A DNA stretch of 64,000 nt from Pseudomonas fluorescens (GCF_018614655.1 NZ_JAGGOG010000018.1:124001-188000); one strand, 5' to 3'; numbered from the stretch's first letter, positions 32,459-41,054 are shown. The notes: generated from the letters alone by a model not told the origin. Numbers and translations: made by a program.

Positions 32459-33778
32459 TTATTGCAACTGCAAGGTTGAGTTGAACTGACTGATGGCATC
32501 CACCACATGCCGTGAGCCTTCCTGAATCTCCAGGATCACCTGCCCCGCCTCGTTGGCCAGTTCCACCCCAAGCCCGGTACGACTCAAGCTCGACTGCATG
32601 CTCGACACCGCGCTCAGCGACAGGTCGTGGTTCTTGCGCACCACATCGACAATTTCCACCGTTGCCTGGCTGGTACGGGCCGCGAGGCTGCGCACTTCAT
32701 CGGCCACCACCGCAAAGCCACGGCCATGCTCACCGGCGCGAGCCGCTTCAATCGCCGCGTTGAGTGCCAGCAGGTTGGTCTGATCGGCAATTGCGCGGAT
32801 GGTCTGGACGATGCTGCCGATGATGTCCGACTGCTTGCTCACCGCGTCGATGCTCAGTGCCGCTTCGTTAAGGTCACGGGAAATTTCTTCGATGATCTGC
32901 ACGGTTTGCTGCACCACTTCCGAGCCCTTGCGGGCACAGGCGTCGTTCTGCACCGAGGTGCTGTGGGCCGCCTCGGCGGCGGTTTGCAGGGTGGTGACTT
33001 GATCAGTGATATCGCTGGCGAATTTCACCACTTTGTACAGCCGCCCACTGGCGTCGAAGATCGGGTTGTAGGAGGCTTCCAGAAATACCGTTTGCCCGTG
33101 CTTGTTGCGCCGCTCGAAACGATGGGAGTGGTACTCGCCACGGTTGAGGGAAGCCCAGAACGCTTTGTACGCAGGAGAATCAGTTTCGCTGCGATGACAA
33201 AACAAACTGTGGTGCTGGCCGACGATTTCGCCCAGGGAATAGTGCATGGTCTTCAGGAAGTTTTCGTTGGCATTGATGATCTGCCCCTGAGGGGTAAATT
33301 CGATCACCGCCATGGAGCGGCCAATGGCATCGATCAGGCTCTGGTTTTCATGCTCGCGGTGGATCCGTGCAGAAATATCCGACGCCACCTTGATCACGCT
33401 CTGCACCTGATTGTCCGGACCAAACACCGGCATGTAGCTGGCCTCCAGCCAAACTTCCCGGCCGCTCTTGTTCAAACGCATGAACGTACCGCTGATGGGC
33501 TCGCCCCGGGCCAAGTCACGCCATAACGTGGAATAGGCATCACTGCGGTAGAAAGACTCCTCACAGAAGATCCGATGGTGCTTGCCGCGGATTTCCTCGG
33601 CGCCATAACCCATGGTTTTACAGAAGTTCTCGTTGGCGTTGAGCACCACGCCGTCGCGATCGAACTCGATCATCGCCATGGATCGGCTGATGGCGGCCAG
33701 CTTGGCATTGGCCCCGGCCAGCGCGCAGGAAAAACGCTCGATCTCCAGCAGGTCGGATTTGTGTTGGCGGTTAAACAT
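32459..33778 (-). CDS. Cytoplasmic chemoreceptor with two PAS domains, BdlA-like
   Basis: A 439-residue protein without membrane segments. PAS1 (about 25-135) and PAS2 (about 145-260) are near repeats, each opening SMA(M/V)IEF and containing NANENF(C/L)KTM. The MCP signalling domain (about 275-430) has the conserved tip AIADQTNLLALNAAIEAARAGEHGRGFAVVADEVRSLA. This architecture and length match BdlA, the biofilm-dispersion regulator of P. aeruginosa. No adaptation or methylation helices are evident. It is monocistronic with a 305-bp upstream gap. Confidence 0.88.
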   Translation of the reverse strand: MFNRQHKSDLLEIERFSCALAGANAKLAAISRSMAMIEFDRDGVVLNANENFCKTMGYGAEEIRGKHHRIFCEESFYRSDAYSTLWRDLARGEPISGTFMRLNKSGREVWLEASYMPVFGPDNQVQSVIKVASDISARIHREHENQSLIDAIGRSMAVIEFTPQGQIINANENFLKTMHYSLGEIVGQHHSLFCHRSETDSPAYKAFWASLNRGEYHSHRFERRNKHGQTVFLEASYNPIFDASGRLYKVVKFASDITDQVTTLQTAAEAAHSTSVQNDACARKGSEVVQQTVQIIEEISRDLNEAALSIDAVSKQSDIIGSIVQTIRAIADQTNLLALNAAIEAARAGEHGRGFAVVADEVRSLAARTSQATVEIVDVVRKNHDLSLSAVSSMQSSLSRTGLGVELANEAGQVILEIQEGSRHVVDAISQFNSTLQLQ

Positions 33779-34083
33779 GATCGGATCACCTTAGCGCTGT
33801 CTTTGAATAACGGTTAGTTCCTGGATTTGACCCCGTGCAACTTTTCACAACACAGGCAAACGCAGCCGTCCAGAGACCGGACAGGTGTCAGGCGATAGAT
33901 AAATGATGGTTAATCGGAGAGTCCATGGGGCAACGCTCTTATCAAGTCATCCTTTTCTTGACGGCCCCGTCTGGGGTTGTGGTCAGGCACTGCTGTCGAA
34001 ATCACCACCCGGAACACTTTATATGGCAAGCGCCATCCATGATTAGGGTGAGCATAGTCAGGGCGTGGCGCTATGCAAGGCCA
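33779..34083. other. 305-bp gap, nothing recognised
   Basis: This region lies between the start of the PAS-MCP gene and the stop of a LysR gene. It presumably holds the promoter of the former. I saw no open frame with coding character, no strong hairpin and no repeat in it. Confidence 0.5.
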
Positions 34084-34953
34084 CTAATCGGCCAGCATCT
34101 GTAACAAGGCATTTACTGCCGCCGAGGGCGCGCGCGTTCGAGAGGTGACCAAGGCGAATTCACGGTGTACCGGACAGGTCAGCGGCATGACGCGCAAGCC
34201 CTGGCGCTGGGCTGGCAGGGTCATCTCGGGCACCAGCGTCACGCCGACACCTTCGCGCACGAGGCTGAAGGCGCTGTTCCATTCACGCACTTCCACGCGA
34301 ATATCGTGTAATGCCAACCCGGCGTCCGTAGCCAGGCTGCGAGCATTGACCGTGCAGCCACCAGTGGCCAGTACAAAGGGCTGCTCCAGTAGCGCCTCCA
34401 GCGCGACGGTGACCTCGGCCGGGCGTCGGGAAAACGCATGATCCATCGGCAACACCGCCACCCAATTGTCTCGTCCCAACACCGTGGCCTTGCGCTCAGG
34501 CCCAGGATTGAGCACTACACCCAAGTCGATCAAATCCGCGTCGAGCAAGGTGTTGACCTCATCGTCACTGACCTCCAGCGCCGTCACCTCAATCCCCGGA
34601 TAAAGCTGGTTGAAACGTCGCAGCAGGGGCGGCAGAAACGCCGCCAGCACCATCGGGAAACTCGCCAGGCGAATGGTCCCGCGCACCATGGGCTTGGACT
34701 CATCCACGGTTCGACGGATGGTTTGCAAGGCATTCAACATCACCCGCGCCTGCTCGATCACCTGCAAGCCCAGCGCAGTGGGCAAGGTGCGGCGGCTTTC
34801 ACGGGCGAACAGTTGGGCACCGAGAGTAGCTTCCATCGCGGCCATGGCTTGGCTGGCGGCAGACTGGGTCATGCCGACCCGCTCTGCGGCCGCCGTGATG
34901 CTGCCGTTATCCGCCACGGCGACCAAAAGGCGCCAGTGCATCAGGTTCATCAT
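34084..34953 (-). CDS. LysR family transcriptional regulator
   Basis: A 289-residue protein: MMNLMHWRLLVAVADNGSITAAAERVGMTQSAASQAMAAMEATLG gives the HTH, followed by VRGTIRLASFPMVLAAFLPPLL in the effector domain. Two ATG codons lie in tandem at 34951-34953 and 34948-34950; the first is used here. It is divergent from gstA across 96 bases and probably regulates it. Confidence 0.9.
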   Translation of the reverse strand: MMNLMHWRLLVAVADNGSITAAAERVGMTQSAASQAMAAMEATLGAQLFARESRRTLPTALGLQVIEQARVMLNALQTIRRTVDESKPMVRGTIRLASFPMVLAAFLPPLLRRFNQLYPGIEVTALEVSDDEVNTLLDADLIDLGVVLNPGPERKATVLGRDNWVAVLPMDHAFSRRPAEVTVALEALLEQPFVLATGGCTVNARSLATDAGLALHDIRVEVREWNSAFSLVREGVGVTLVPEMTLPAQRQGLRVMPLTCPVHREFALVTSRTRAPSAAVNALLQMLAD

Positions 34954-35049
34954 GGCAGTAGCTGTCCTTATGGATAAATTCTGAAAGATTAATTTTACCC
35001 ACGGTGCCATGCCCGGGAAACTGACGCAAATTCCGCAGGAGTCTGCCCG

Positions 35050-35652
35050 ATGAAGCTGTACTTTTCCCCCAATGCCTGTTCCCTCGCCTCCCATATCGTG
35101 TTGCGGGAATTGGCCCTGCCGTTTGAACTGATCCGCGTCGACAACCAGAAAAAAACCACCGCCAACGGTGACGACTTTCTGCGGATCAACCCCAAGGGCT
35201 ACGTGGCGGCTCTGCAATTGGAGAACGGTGAAGTACTGACCGAAGGGGCCGCGATCCTTCAGTTTCTGGCCGATCAGGTGCCCGAAGCGGGCTTGGCTCC
35301 AGCCAATGGCAGTTGGGAGCGCGTGCGCTTGCAGGAATGGCTGAATTTTATCTCCAGCGAGATTCATGGCGGCCTGGGCGTGTTGTTCAACTCGGCCATC
35401 CCGGAAGAGGTGAAGGCGCTGTTCAAGGCCATGTTGTTCAAGCGCTTTGCGATCCTGATACAAACCCTGGAGCGCCAGGATTACTTGCTGGGTGAGCGGT
35501 TCTCGGTGGCCGACGCCTACCTGTTTGTGGTGCTGCGCTGGGCAGCGTTTTTCGATATCGACCTGCAACAGTGGCCGGCGCTGGCGCAGTTTCAGCAGCG
35601 AATCAGTACACGTCCTGCGGTGATTGCTGCACTGGCCGCCGAAACCCCATGA
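35050..35652 (+). CDS. gstA: Glutathione transferase, beta class
   Basis: A 200-residue protein starting MKLYFSPNACSLASHIVLRE; Cys10 is the beta-class glutathione-binding residue and NPKGYVAALQLENGEVLTEGAAILQFLAD gives the cis-Pro and ESA-like TEGA contacts. The C-terminal domain has LGERFSVADAYLFVVLRWA. It conjugates glutathione to electrophiles or reduces peroxides. AGGAG lies before the ATG. Divergent from a LysR gene. A REP-type hairpin follows. Confidence 0.92.
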   Translation: MKLYFSPNACSLASHIVLRELALPFELIRVDNQKKTTANGDDFLRINPKGYVAALQLENGEVLTEGAAILQFLADQVPEAGLAPANGSWERVRLQEWLNFISSEIHGGLGVLFNSAIPEEVKALFKAMLFKRFAILIQTLERQDYLLGERFSVADAYLFVVLRWAAFFDIDLQQWPALAQFQQRISTRPAVIAALAAETP

Positions 35653-35670
35653 CCTGAAATGCAATCAACC

Positions 35671-35698
35671 TGTAGGAGCGAGCTTGCTCGCGCCTACA
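35671..35698. terminator. REP-type hairpin (family D) between gstA and the ProX-like gene
   Basis: TGTAGGAGCGAGC pairs with GCTCGCGCCTACA, with one bulge and a two-base loop. It lies between convergent genes, where it may end both transcripts. A paired version of this family is at 58275-58372. Confidence 0.65.
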
Positions 35699-35719
35699 CG
35701 GGGAGCGCCTGCTCGAACA

Positions 35720-36733
35720 TCAGAGACTCCCCTTGACCTTCGCCGCCACATCCGCCGGCACCCACTGCTGCCACACCTGTGGTTGCTCTCTCAAGAAGGC
35801 TTCGGCCACTTGACGAGGCGCCGTACGTTTTTCAGCCATCTGCGCGAGGATGCCGTTGAGCAGGTCAATCGGCAGGTCGACCTTTTCAAAGAACGTCACC
35901 AGCTCGGGGTACTGGGTCTTGAACGGTGCCGAAACGCCAATCGCCAGGTGCGCCGGCATCGAGCGGGTGCCTTTTGGGTGCGGGTTATTGGCATCGGCCA
36001 AGGTCTTCCAGGCCTCAGCGTTGAATGGCGGTTCTTCCAGCTTGATCAGCTTGAAACGCCCCAGCAGGGGTGTCGGCGACCAGTAGTAGAACAGCACCGG
36101 TTTGCCGCGACGAATTGATGACGCCACCTCGGCATCCAGTGCCGCGCCGGAGCCGGTGCGGAAGTTGACGAAGCTGTCGGTCAACCCGTAGGCCTTGAGT
36201 TTTTGGCTGTTGACGATCTCCGACGTCCAGCCGGTGGGGCTGTTGAGGAAGCGTCCACGGGTTGGGTCTTCAGGGTCACGGAACACGTCCTTGTAGCGCG
36301 ACAAGTCAGCCACGGATTTCAACTCTGGCGCCAGGGGTTTGATACCTCGTGTCGCGTCGCCCTTGATCACGTACTCCGGCACCCACCAGCCTTCGGTGGC
36401 GCCTTTGACCGTGTCGCCCAAGCCGAACACCTTGCCTTCGCTTTCAGCCTTGACCCAGGCAGGACTGCGCCCGGCCCACTCTTCGCCGATCACCTGAATA
36501 TCGTCCTTGGCCAACGCGGCTTCCAGGCTCACGGTACTGCCGGGCAAGGTGTCAGTGGGATAGCCGTAGCCTTTTTCGACGATCAAGCGCAGGACTTCAG
36601 TGATCAGGCTGCCGCTTTCCCAAGTGATGTCGCCGAAGTGGATCGGTTTGGTCGGGACGGCAGCGGTGGCTGACTGTGCCAGGACGGTGAATGCCAGCAG
36701 CGAGCCACCGAGCAGGTTTTTTAGTTTTTTCAT
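35720..36733 (-). CDS. ABC transporter substrate-binding protein, glycine betaine/proline type (ProX/OpuAC-like)
   Basis: A 337-residue protein with a signal peptide (MKKLKNLLGGSLLAFTVLAQSATA, cleavage near 24). The OpuAC fold appears in IHFGDITWESGSLITEVLRLIVEKGYGYPTDTLPGS and ARGKPVLFYYWSPTPLLGRF-like RRGKPVLFYYWSPTPLLGRFKL. The binding protein has no permease or ATPase genes next to it in this window. It follows a FecI-type sigma gene by 74 bases on the same strand, so it may be under the control of that factor (inference). Confidence 0.85.
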   Translation of the reverse strand: MKKLKNLLGGSLLAFTVLAQSATAAVPTKPIHFGDITWESGSLITEVLRLIVEKGYGYPTDTLPGSTVSLEAALAKDDIQVIGEEWAGRSPAWVKAESEGKVFGLGDTVKGATEGWWVPEYVIKGDATRGIKPLAPELKSVADLSRYKDVFRDPEDPTRGRFLNSPTGWTSEIVNSQKLKAYGLTDSFVNFRTGSGAALDAEVASSIRRGKPVLFYYWSPTPLLGRFKLIKLEEPPFNAEAWKTLADANNPHPKGTRSMPAHLAIGVSAPFKTQYPELVTFFEKVDLPIDLLNGILAQMAEKRTAPRQVAEAFLREQPQVWQQWVPADVAAKVKGSL

Positions 36734-36807
36734 GAATAGCCTCTGGGTGATTCGTTTTTCAAAGCACAAGACGGTCCAGCGAGCCGCGCTGTCGATCAGT
36801 TCGTCAC

Positions 36808-37317
36808 TCATTCCAGGCACAGCCGCAGGCAACGGTTGATGGCGCGGGTCATGTAGTCGCTGATGGAGCGTTGGGAGATATCGAGTTCAGCGGCAATTTC
36901 GGGATATGTCAGGCCATTGAGTTGCGACAGCAGGAAGGTCGCCTTGACCTTGGTCGGTAAGCCATCAAGCAATTGGTCGATGGCCTGCAACACTTCGAGC
37001 ATTTGCGCCAGGTCTTCAGGGGATGGCGCAGATGAAGTTTCGTCCTGGTCCAGGGCGTCGAGGTAAGCGCGCTCCAGATCGCGGCGACGCCACAGTTGAT
37101 ACATCAGGCGCTGGGCAATGGTCGTCAGCAAGGCGCGAGGCTGGCGGATCGGCGTCACGCCCGGCGCGCTCAGCAACTGGACAAAGGTGTCGGCGGCGAT
37201 GTCTTCGGCGTGGGTGCGGGAATCCAGGTGCCGATGCAAACGGCTGCACAGCCAGTCGTAATGACTACGGAACAATCCGCCCACATAGTCGCTGTGAGAA
37301 GTGTCGGCGCCGGACAT
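36808..37317 (-). CDS. ECF sigma factor, FecI-like
   Basis: A 169-residue protein with region 2 (FRSHYDWLCSRLHRHLDSRTHAEDIAADTFVQLLS) and region 4 (LPTKVKATFLLSQLNGLTYPEIAAELDISQRSISDYMTRAINRCL). The sequence fits iron-starvation FecI-type factors. No FecR anti-sigma or TonB receptor gene follows; the next gene on the strand is a ProX-like binding protein. The length is normal. Its targets are not visible. Confidence 0.85.
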   Translation of the reverse strand: MSGADTSHSDYVGGLFRSHYDWLCSRLHRHLDSRTHAEDIAADTFVQLLSAPGVTPIRQPRALLTTIAQRLMYQLWRRRDLERAYLDALDQDETSSAPSPEDLAQMLEVLQAIDQLLDGLPTKVKATFLLSQLNGLTYPEIAAELDISQRSISDYMTRAINRCLRLCLE

Positions 37318-37429
37318 AGTGGCTCCATCTGAGTTGGTTGCACGTTATGTCCGGTGTTCCGGTGGGGCGATCCTAGCAAGGCTGCTTATTCTTTAATAAT
37401 ACTTAAAATGCATTTTTATATAACTTTAC

Positions 37430-37532
37430 TGTAGCCGCTGCCGAGGCACGAGGCTTCGCTGGGTTGCGTAGCAAACCTGGAGGGCGGTCCTGCGGACACG
37501 CATCGCAGACTCGTGCCTCGGCAGCGGCTACA
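37430..37532. repeat. REP pair, family A
   Basis: TGTAGCCGCTGCCGAGGCACGAGGC pairs with its complement ending CGTGCCTCGGCAGCGGCTACA. The right arm stops 3 bases from the stop of the PhnD-like gene. A 50-bp AT-rich stretch precedes the left arm. Confidence 0.88.
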
Positions 37533-37535
37533 AGT

Positions 37536-38327
37536 TCAACGAAGCCTTTCGAAACCCAATGCCTGGGCCTGCTGCCGGTAATCCAACAGCACCCGGTAAT
37601 CCGCCTCACTGGCGGGCAGCACCTCCTGCACGCCCAGTATTTCCACCACCTGCGGCTGATCCTGCAACGCCTGGTTCATCGCCTGACGGACCTGCAGAAT
37701 GTATTCGTCACTCAAGCCCCGCGCGCCGATGTAAGGCAGCGTCGGACTGATCGCGCTGCGGGTGACGATACGCAGTCCTGCGACCTCCTCAGGCGCAAAA
37801 CGCGCCAGGTAGGCGAAGGTCACGCTGTCGATGGCGGCGAGGTCTGCACGGTCTTCCCGCAGCCAGCGCAGGCTGTCGCGATGACCGCCGCTGATGACCA
37901 CACTGGCAAAGAATCGTCCCTGGTGATGTAACGGTGCCAGGCGCTCGCGCAGCAGGTTCATGCCGCTGTTGGAGTCTTCGCTGTTGATCACACCGCGACT
38001 ACCAAAGAAATCCGCCAGGGTCGTTCGCGGGTTGTCGTCGCGGGTCAACAGCAGGCTGCAGTGATTGCCAGCGCTGCTGTCGGGCAGTTCATAACGGGGA
38101 CGGCCGATCAGCCGCACTTGCCCGCGCAATTGGGTCATCAGCGGGTAGCCGCAGGTCTGGGTCAACAGCAGTTCGGGGGTGCGCCACAGGCTCGGAAGGT
38201 CCAGGCCGTCTGCGGTACGCCGGGTAACGTCGAGCCGCTCAAGGATGCGCGCCAGCCATTGCTCGTTGGCCTCAAGCACCTGCTGGGGCGCCACGTACAT
38301 CAGCAGCTCGGCGTAGTGTTCGCTCAT
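37536..38327 (-). CDS. PhnD/SsuA-like phosphate/phosphonate-binding-type protein without a signal peptide
   Basis: A 263-residue protein of the PhnD superfamily: LLTQTCGYPLMTQLRGQVRLIGRPRYE, DFFGSRGVINSEDSNSGMNLLRERLAPL and SGGHRDSLRWLREDRADLAAIDSVTFAYL. The ATG at 38327 has GAGG just upstream; the N-terminus (MSEHYAELLMYVAPQQVLEANEQWL) is not a signal peptide. A cytoplasmic location is odd for a binding protein, so a sensory or ligand-buffer role is possible. It follows a desaturase gene by 10 bases. Confidence 0.82.
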   Translation of the reverse strand: MSEHYAELLMYVAPQQVLEANEQWLARILERLDVTRRTADGLDLPSLWRTPELLLTQTCGYPLMTQLRGQVRLIGRPRYELPDSSAGNHCSLLLTRDDNPRTTLADFFGSRGVINSEDSNSGMNLLRERLAPLHHQGRFFASVVISGGHRDSLRWLREDRADLAAIDSVTFAYLARFAPEEVAGLRIVTRSAISPTLPYIGARGLSDEYILQVRQAMNQALQDQPQVVEILGVQEVLPASEADYRVLLDYRQQAQALGFERLR

Positions 38328-38337
38328 GCAAACCTCG

Positions 38338-39279
38338 TCAGACAAAGGGATGGCGCGGACTGTCGATGGTCTTGAGCCCATAGCGCCCGAGCAATCGGCC
38401 ATAACCTTGCACCACAAATCCACCACTGCGCGCTTGCCACTGCGCTCGGCGTGCGCGGTAGACCCGGGGCAGGAAATACCAGGGCAGCTTCGGCAAGTCG
38501 TGGTGCACCAAATGCAAGTTGAGGTTGAGAAACAGCCAGGTCCACGGCCAACCGGCTTCGTTGATCACTGTGCGCTGCTCAGGTTGCGGGTGCGGGCGGT
38601 GTTCATAGTACGAACGGATCATCGCCACCGACAACGCCGGCACACTGACCAGTGCCAGGTAATGCCACACCGGCAGCCCGCTGTAACGGGCGATAAACAC
38701 CAGCATCAGTACGGTCAATGCGCCATGGGTCAGCCACATCAGCCAGGCCTGACGCTGGCCTCGGCGCAGTCGCAGGAGTTCTTCCCGTGCCAGTGCCCAC
38801 AGCGCTAAAGGCGCGCCCAGCAGGAAACGCCCGAGTACGGTTTTGTTCAGCCCGTGCAGGCTGCGCTCGAATAACGAGCTGCCGGCCCATTGCCCTTGCG
38901 TCACGTAGCGGCTTTCCGGATCAACGCCGGGGACGGTGAGCTGTTCATCGTTGTGGTGCAGCAGGTGGCTGTCGCGATACAAGGTGTAGGGATACCAGAC
39001 CGCCAGGGGTGCGTAGCCAAGGAGTTTGTTCAGGGTTTTGAAACGGGTGGGATGACCATGGAGCATTTCGTGTTGCAGGGACAGCCACAGCACCACAATC
39101 GGGATCAACAGCGCCGTGCTCAGCCACCGGCCCAGCCAGGCGCTGCCCAGGACCACGGCAAACCAACTGGCGTAGACGCCGATCAACAACAGCCAGGTCG
39201 GCCATTCGGTGCGGGCGGTGAAGCTTTGACTCAGGACTTCGATTTCGAGGCGGTGGGTGTCATCGAGGTAGTTGGGCAT
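38338..39279 (-). CDS. Fatty acid desaturase
   Basis: A 313-residue membrane protein with the three histidine boxes: QHEMLHGH (His70-His76), HLLHH (105-109) and HLVHH (256-260). Two pairs of hydrophobic segments lie around residues 28-68 and 175-210. Such enzymes are di-iron acyl-lipid or acyl-CoA desaturases, or related hydroxylases such as carotene ketolases. The substrate is uncertain. It is the first gene of a pair with the PhnD-like gene. Confidence 0.87.
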   Translation of the reverse strand: MPNYLDDTHRLEIEVLSQSFTARTEWPTWLLLIGVYASWFAVVLGSAWLGRWLSTALLIPIVVLWLSLQHEMLHGHPTRFKTLNKLLGYAPLAVWYPYTLYRDSHLLHHNDEQLTVPGVDPESRYVTQGQWAGSSLFERSLHGLNKTVLGRFLLGAPLALWALAREELLRLRRGQRQAWLMWLTHGALTVLMLVFIARYSGLPVWHYLALVSVPALSVAMIRSYYEHRPHPQPEQRTVINEAGWPWTWLFLNLNLHLVHHDLPKLPWYFLPRVYRARRAQWQARSGGFVVQGYGRLLGRYGLKTIDSPRHPFV

Positions 39280-39390
39280 CGGCAGGCTCAGGGCAGTCTA
39301 GGCCGACAACGAAAGTCGGTTTCATCCTGCTCTGTGCAATGAGGCGGGGAAATCTTGCAGATCGTTTGGTGCTTAGCTTAGAAGCAAACG

Positions 39391-39493
39391 TGTAGCCGCT
39401 GCTGAGGTACGAGGCTGCGAAGTGGTCCGCAGGAGCACTTATTGGGGGCTGCTTCGCACCCCATCGCAGCCTCGTGCCTCGTCAGCGGCTACA
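39391..39493. repeat. REP pair, family A
   Basis: TGTAGCCGCTGCTGAGGTACGAGGCTGCG pairs with the complement ending CTCGTGCCTCGTCAGCGGCTACA, with a few mismatches. It ends 6 bases before the stop of a 38-residue gene. Confidence 0.85.
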
Positions 39494-39498
39494 GGTAA

Positions 39499-39615
39499 TC
39501 AATGACCAAACAAACCCGTGTCGGATTTCTTGGCTTTTTTGTCGGCGCGTTTTTCATCGGCGGTCTTTGCCGGTTTCTTCTTCGCGGCTTTCTTTGAATC
39601 CATACCTTTGGCCAT
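39499..39615 (-). CDS. Small Lys-rich protein (38 residues)
   Basis: The minus-strand frame starts MAKGMDSKKAAKKKPAKTAD and ends KKSDTGLFGH. It is 38 residues with about 13 Lys, no signal peptide and no membrane segment. GGAG lies 8 bases before the ATG (GTGGAGCACGTATCATG). The codon use and the ribosome site argue for a real gene. A short basic protein of this kind could bind RNA or DNA, but nothing shows it. Confidence 0.72.
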   Translation of the reverse strand: MAKGMDSKKAAKKKPAKTADEKRADKKAKKSDTGLFGH

Positions 39616-39729
39616 GATACGTGCTCCACTTACAGGGGATGTAACAAGGGGTATAACACCTATTGCCCAACAGAAGGCGCTTTGCCCGACTTATAATCCC
39701 AGCCCCTTGATCACGCCTGTCGAAATACC

Positions 39730-40167
39730 ATGCCCGAGTTGCACATCAATCTGCTGGCAGAGCCGCTTTGGCCGCTGCTGAACAAGTTTTACCGAAGCCA
39801 CAACTCGCCGATGAAAGCCCTGAAGGGCGGCCAACTGTGGGTGGCCAGGCACAGCGAAATTGTCGCTGGCCTCTGCTTGAGCTCGGTGGTGGGCGGGCAA
39901 TGGTTGACCGGGCTGTTTGTCGACCCGGCGTTGCGTGGCCAAGGTCTGGCGGCACGCTTGATTCGTGAGGCCGTTGCACCGGTGCAAGGCACAGTGTGGT
40001 TGTTCTGTCATCCGGACCTGGAAGGGTTTTATCAGCGCCTCGGTTTTACCCAGGACACACTGCTGCCCCAGTCACTGGCCGAACGATTGGTACGCTACAA
40101 ACGCAATAAGCCAATGATCGCCATGGGCTTAGAACCGTTGGTTAGGTCGACCTTCAATAATGGATGA
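39730..40167 (+). CDS. GNAT family N-acetyltransferase
   Basis: A 145-residue protein with TGLFVDPALRGQGLAARLIREAV, the acetyl-CoA-binding motif A, then VWLFCHPDLEGFYQRLGFTQ. It starts MPELHINLLAEPLWPLLNKFYR, and the YRSHN segment is typical of YjdJ/YhhY-like small acetyltransferases. The acceptor is unknown. Its stop is close to the start of an exported methyltransferase gene. Confidence 0.88.
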   Translation: MPELHINLLAEPLWPLLNKFYRSHNSPMKALKGGQLWVARHSEIVAGLCLSSVVGGQWLTGLFVDPALRGQGLAARLIREAVAPVQGTVWLFCHPDLEGFYQRLGFTQDTLLPQSLAERLVRYKRNKPMIAMGLEPLVRSTFNNG

Positions 40168-40226
40168 TCAGCGGCTGCGGGCTGCGTGCTAGCCTCCTCG
40201 GCACAACGGCCCACACCAGGATGATC

Positions 40227-41045
40227 ATGAAAGCGACCCTTGCGGCTTTATCCCTCAGCGCCCTCCTTCTCCCAACTGTGAGCCAGGCGGCCGAGGCTCC
40301 GGTTTCTGCCCAGCAATATGCCACCGTGCTGGCTGGCAGTTGGCGTGCACCGGCCAACAGTGCACGTGACGTGTATCGCCATCCGCAGCAGACCCTGGCG
40401 TTCTTCGGCCTGCGGCCCGACCAGACGCTGATCGAAATCACCCCCGGTGGCGGCTGGTACAGCGAAGTGTTGGCGCCGCTGCTCAAGGATCAAGGGCATT
40501 ACATCGCCGCTGTGCAAAACCCGACCAGCAGCGCCTATGCCCGCACCTCGGAGGAAAGCCTGAAACAAAAATTCGCCGCCGACCCGGTCCGTTACGCCAA
40601 GGTTGGCTTCGTAGAGTTCGACCCCAAGGCACCGACGCTGGGCAAACCGGGTTCAGCAGATACGGTGCTGACCTTCCGCAACGTGCATAACTGGGTGCTG
40701 GCCGACACCGCACCGGCAACATTTGAAGCCTTCTTCAACGTGTTGAAACCGGGTGGTGTACTGGGCGTGGTGGATCACCGGGCCAAGGATGGTGCATCGC
40801 TGGATGACATCAAGCACAGCGGGTACCTGACCACGGCATATGTGGTGAAACTCGCGACGGATGCGGGGTTCAAGCTGGACGGGCAAAGCGAGATCAACGC
40901 TAATCCGAAAGACACCAAGGATTACCCGGATGGGGTCTGGACATTGCCGCCAGCGTTGAAGCTGGGGGATAAGGATAAGGCGAAGTATCTGGCGGTTGGG
41001 GAGTCGGATCGGATGACGTTGCGGTTCGTCAAGCCGGCCAAATAA
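40227..41045 (+). CDS. Class I SAM methyltransferase-like protein with a signal peptide
   Basis: A 272-residue protein. A signal peptide (MKATLAALSLSALLLPTVSQA, cleavage near 21) is followed by a methyltransferase-like core with LIEITPGGGWYSEVLAPLL (motif I, 68-76) and VLKPGGVLGVVDHRAKDGAS (motif post-I to III). AGGA precedes the ATG at 40227. Exported proteins of this type recur in proteobacteria and their substrate is not known; SAM is not expected in the periplasm. The glycine-rich loop GGGWYSE differs a little from the usual GxGxG. Confidence 0.82.
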   Translation: MKATLAALSLSALLLPTVSQAAEAPVSAQQYATVLAGSWRAPANSARDVYRHPQQTLAFFGLRPDQTLIEITPGGGWYSEVLAPLLKDQGHYIAAVQNPTSSAYARTSEESLKQKFAADPVRYAKVGFVEFDPKAPTLGKPGSADTVLTFRNVHNWVLADTAPATFEAFFNVLKPGGVLGVVDHRAKDGASLDDIKHSGYLTTAYVVKLATDAGFKLDGQSEINANPKDTKDYPDGVWTLPPALKLGDKDKAKYLAVGESDRMTLRFVKPAK

Positions 41046-41054
41046 CTGCACATT

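Noticed and set aside
36734..36832. Extended N-terminus of the ProX-like protein
   Set aside because: The 33 extra codons overlap the end of the sigma gene and would hide a good signal peptide that begins at 36733.
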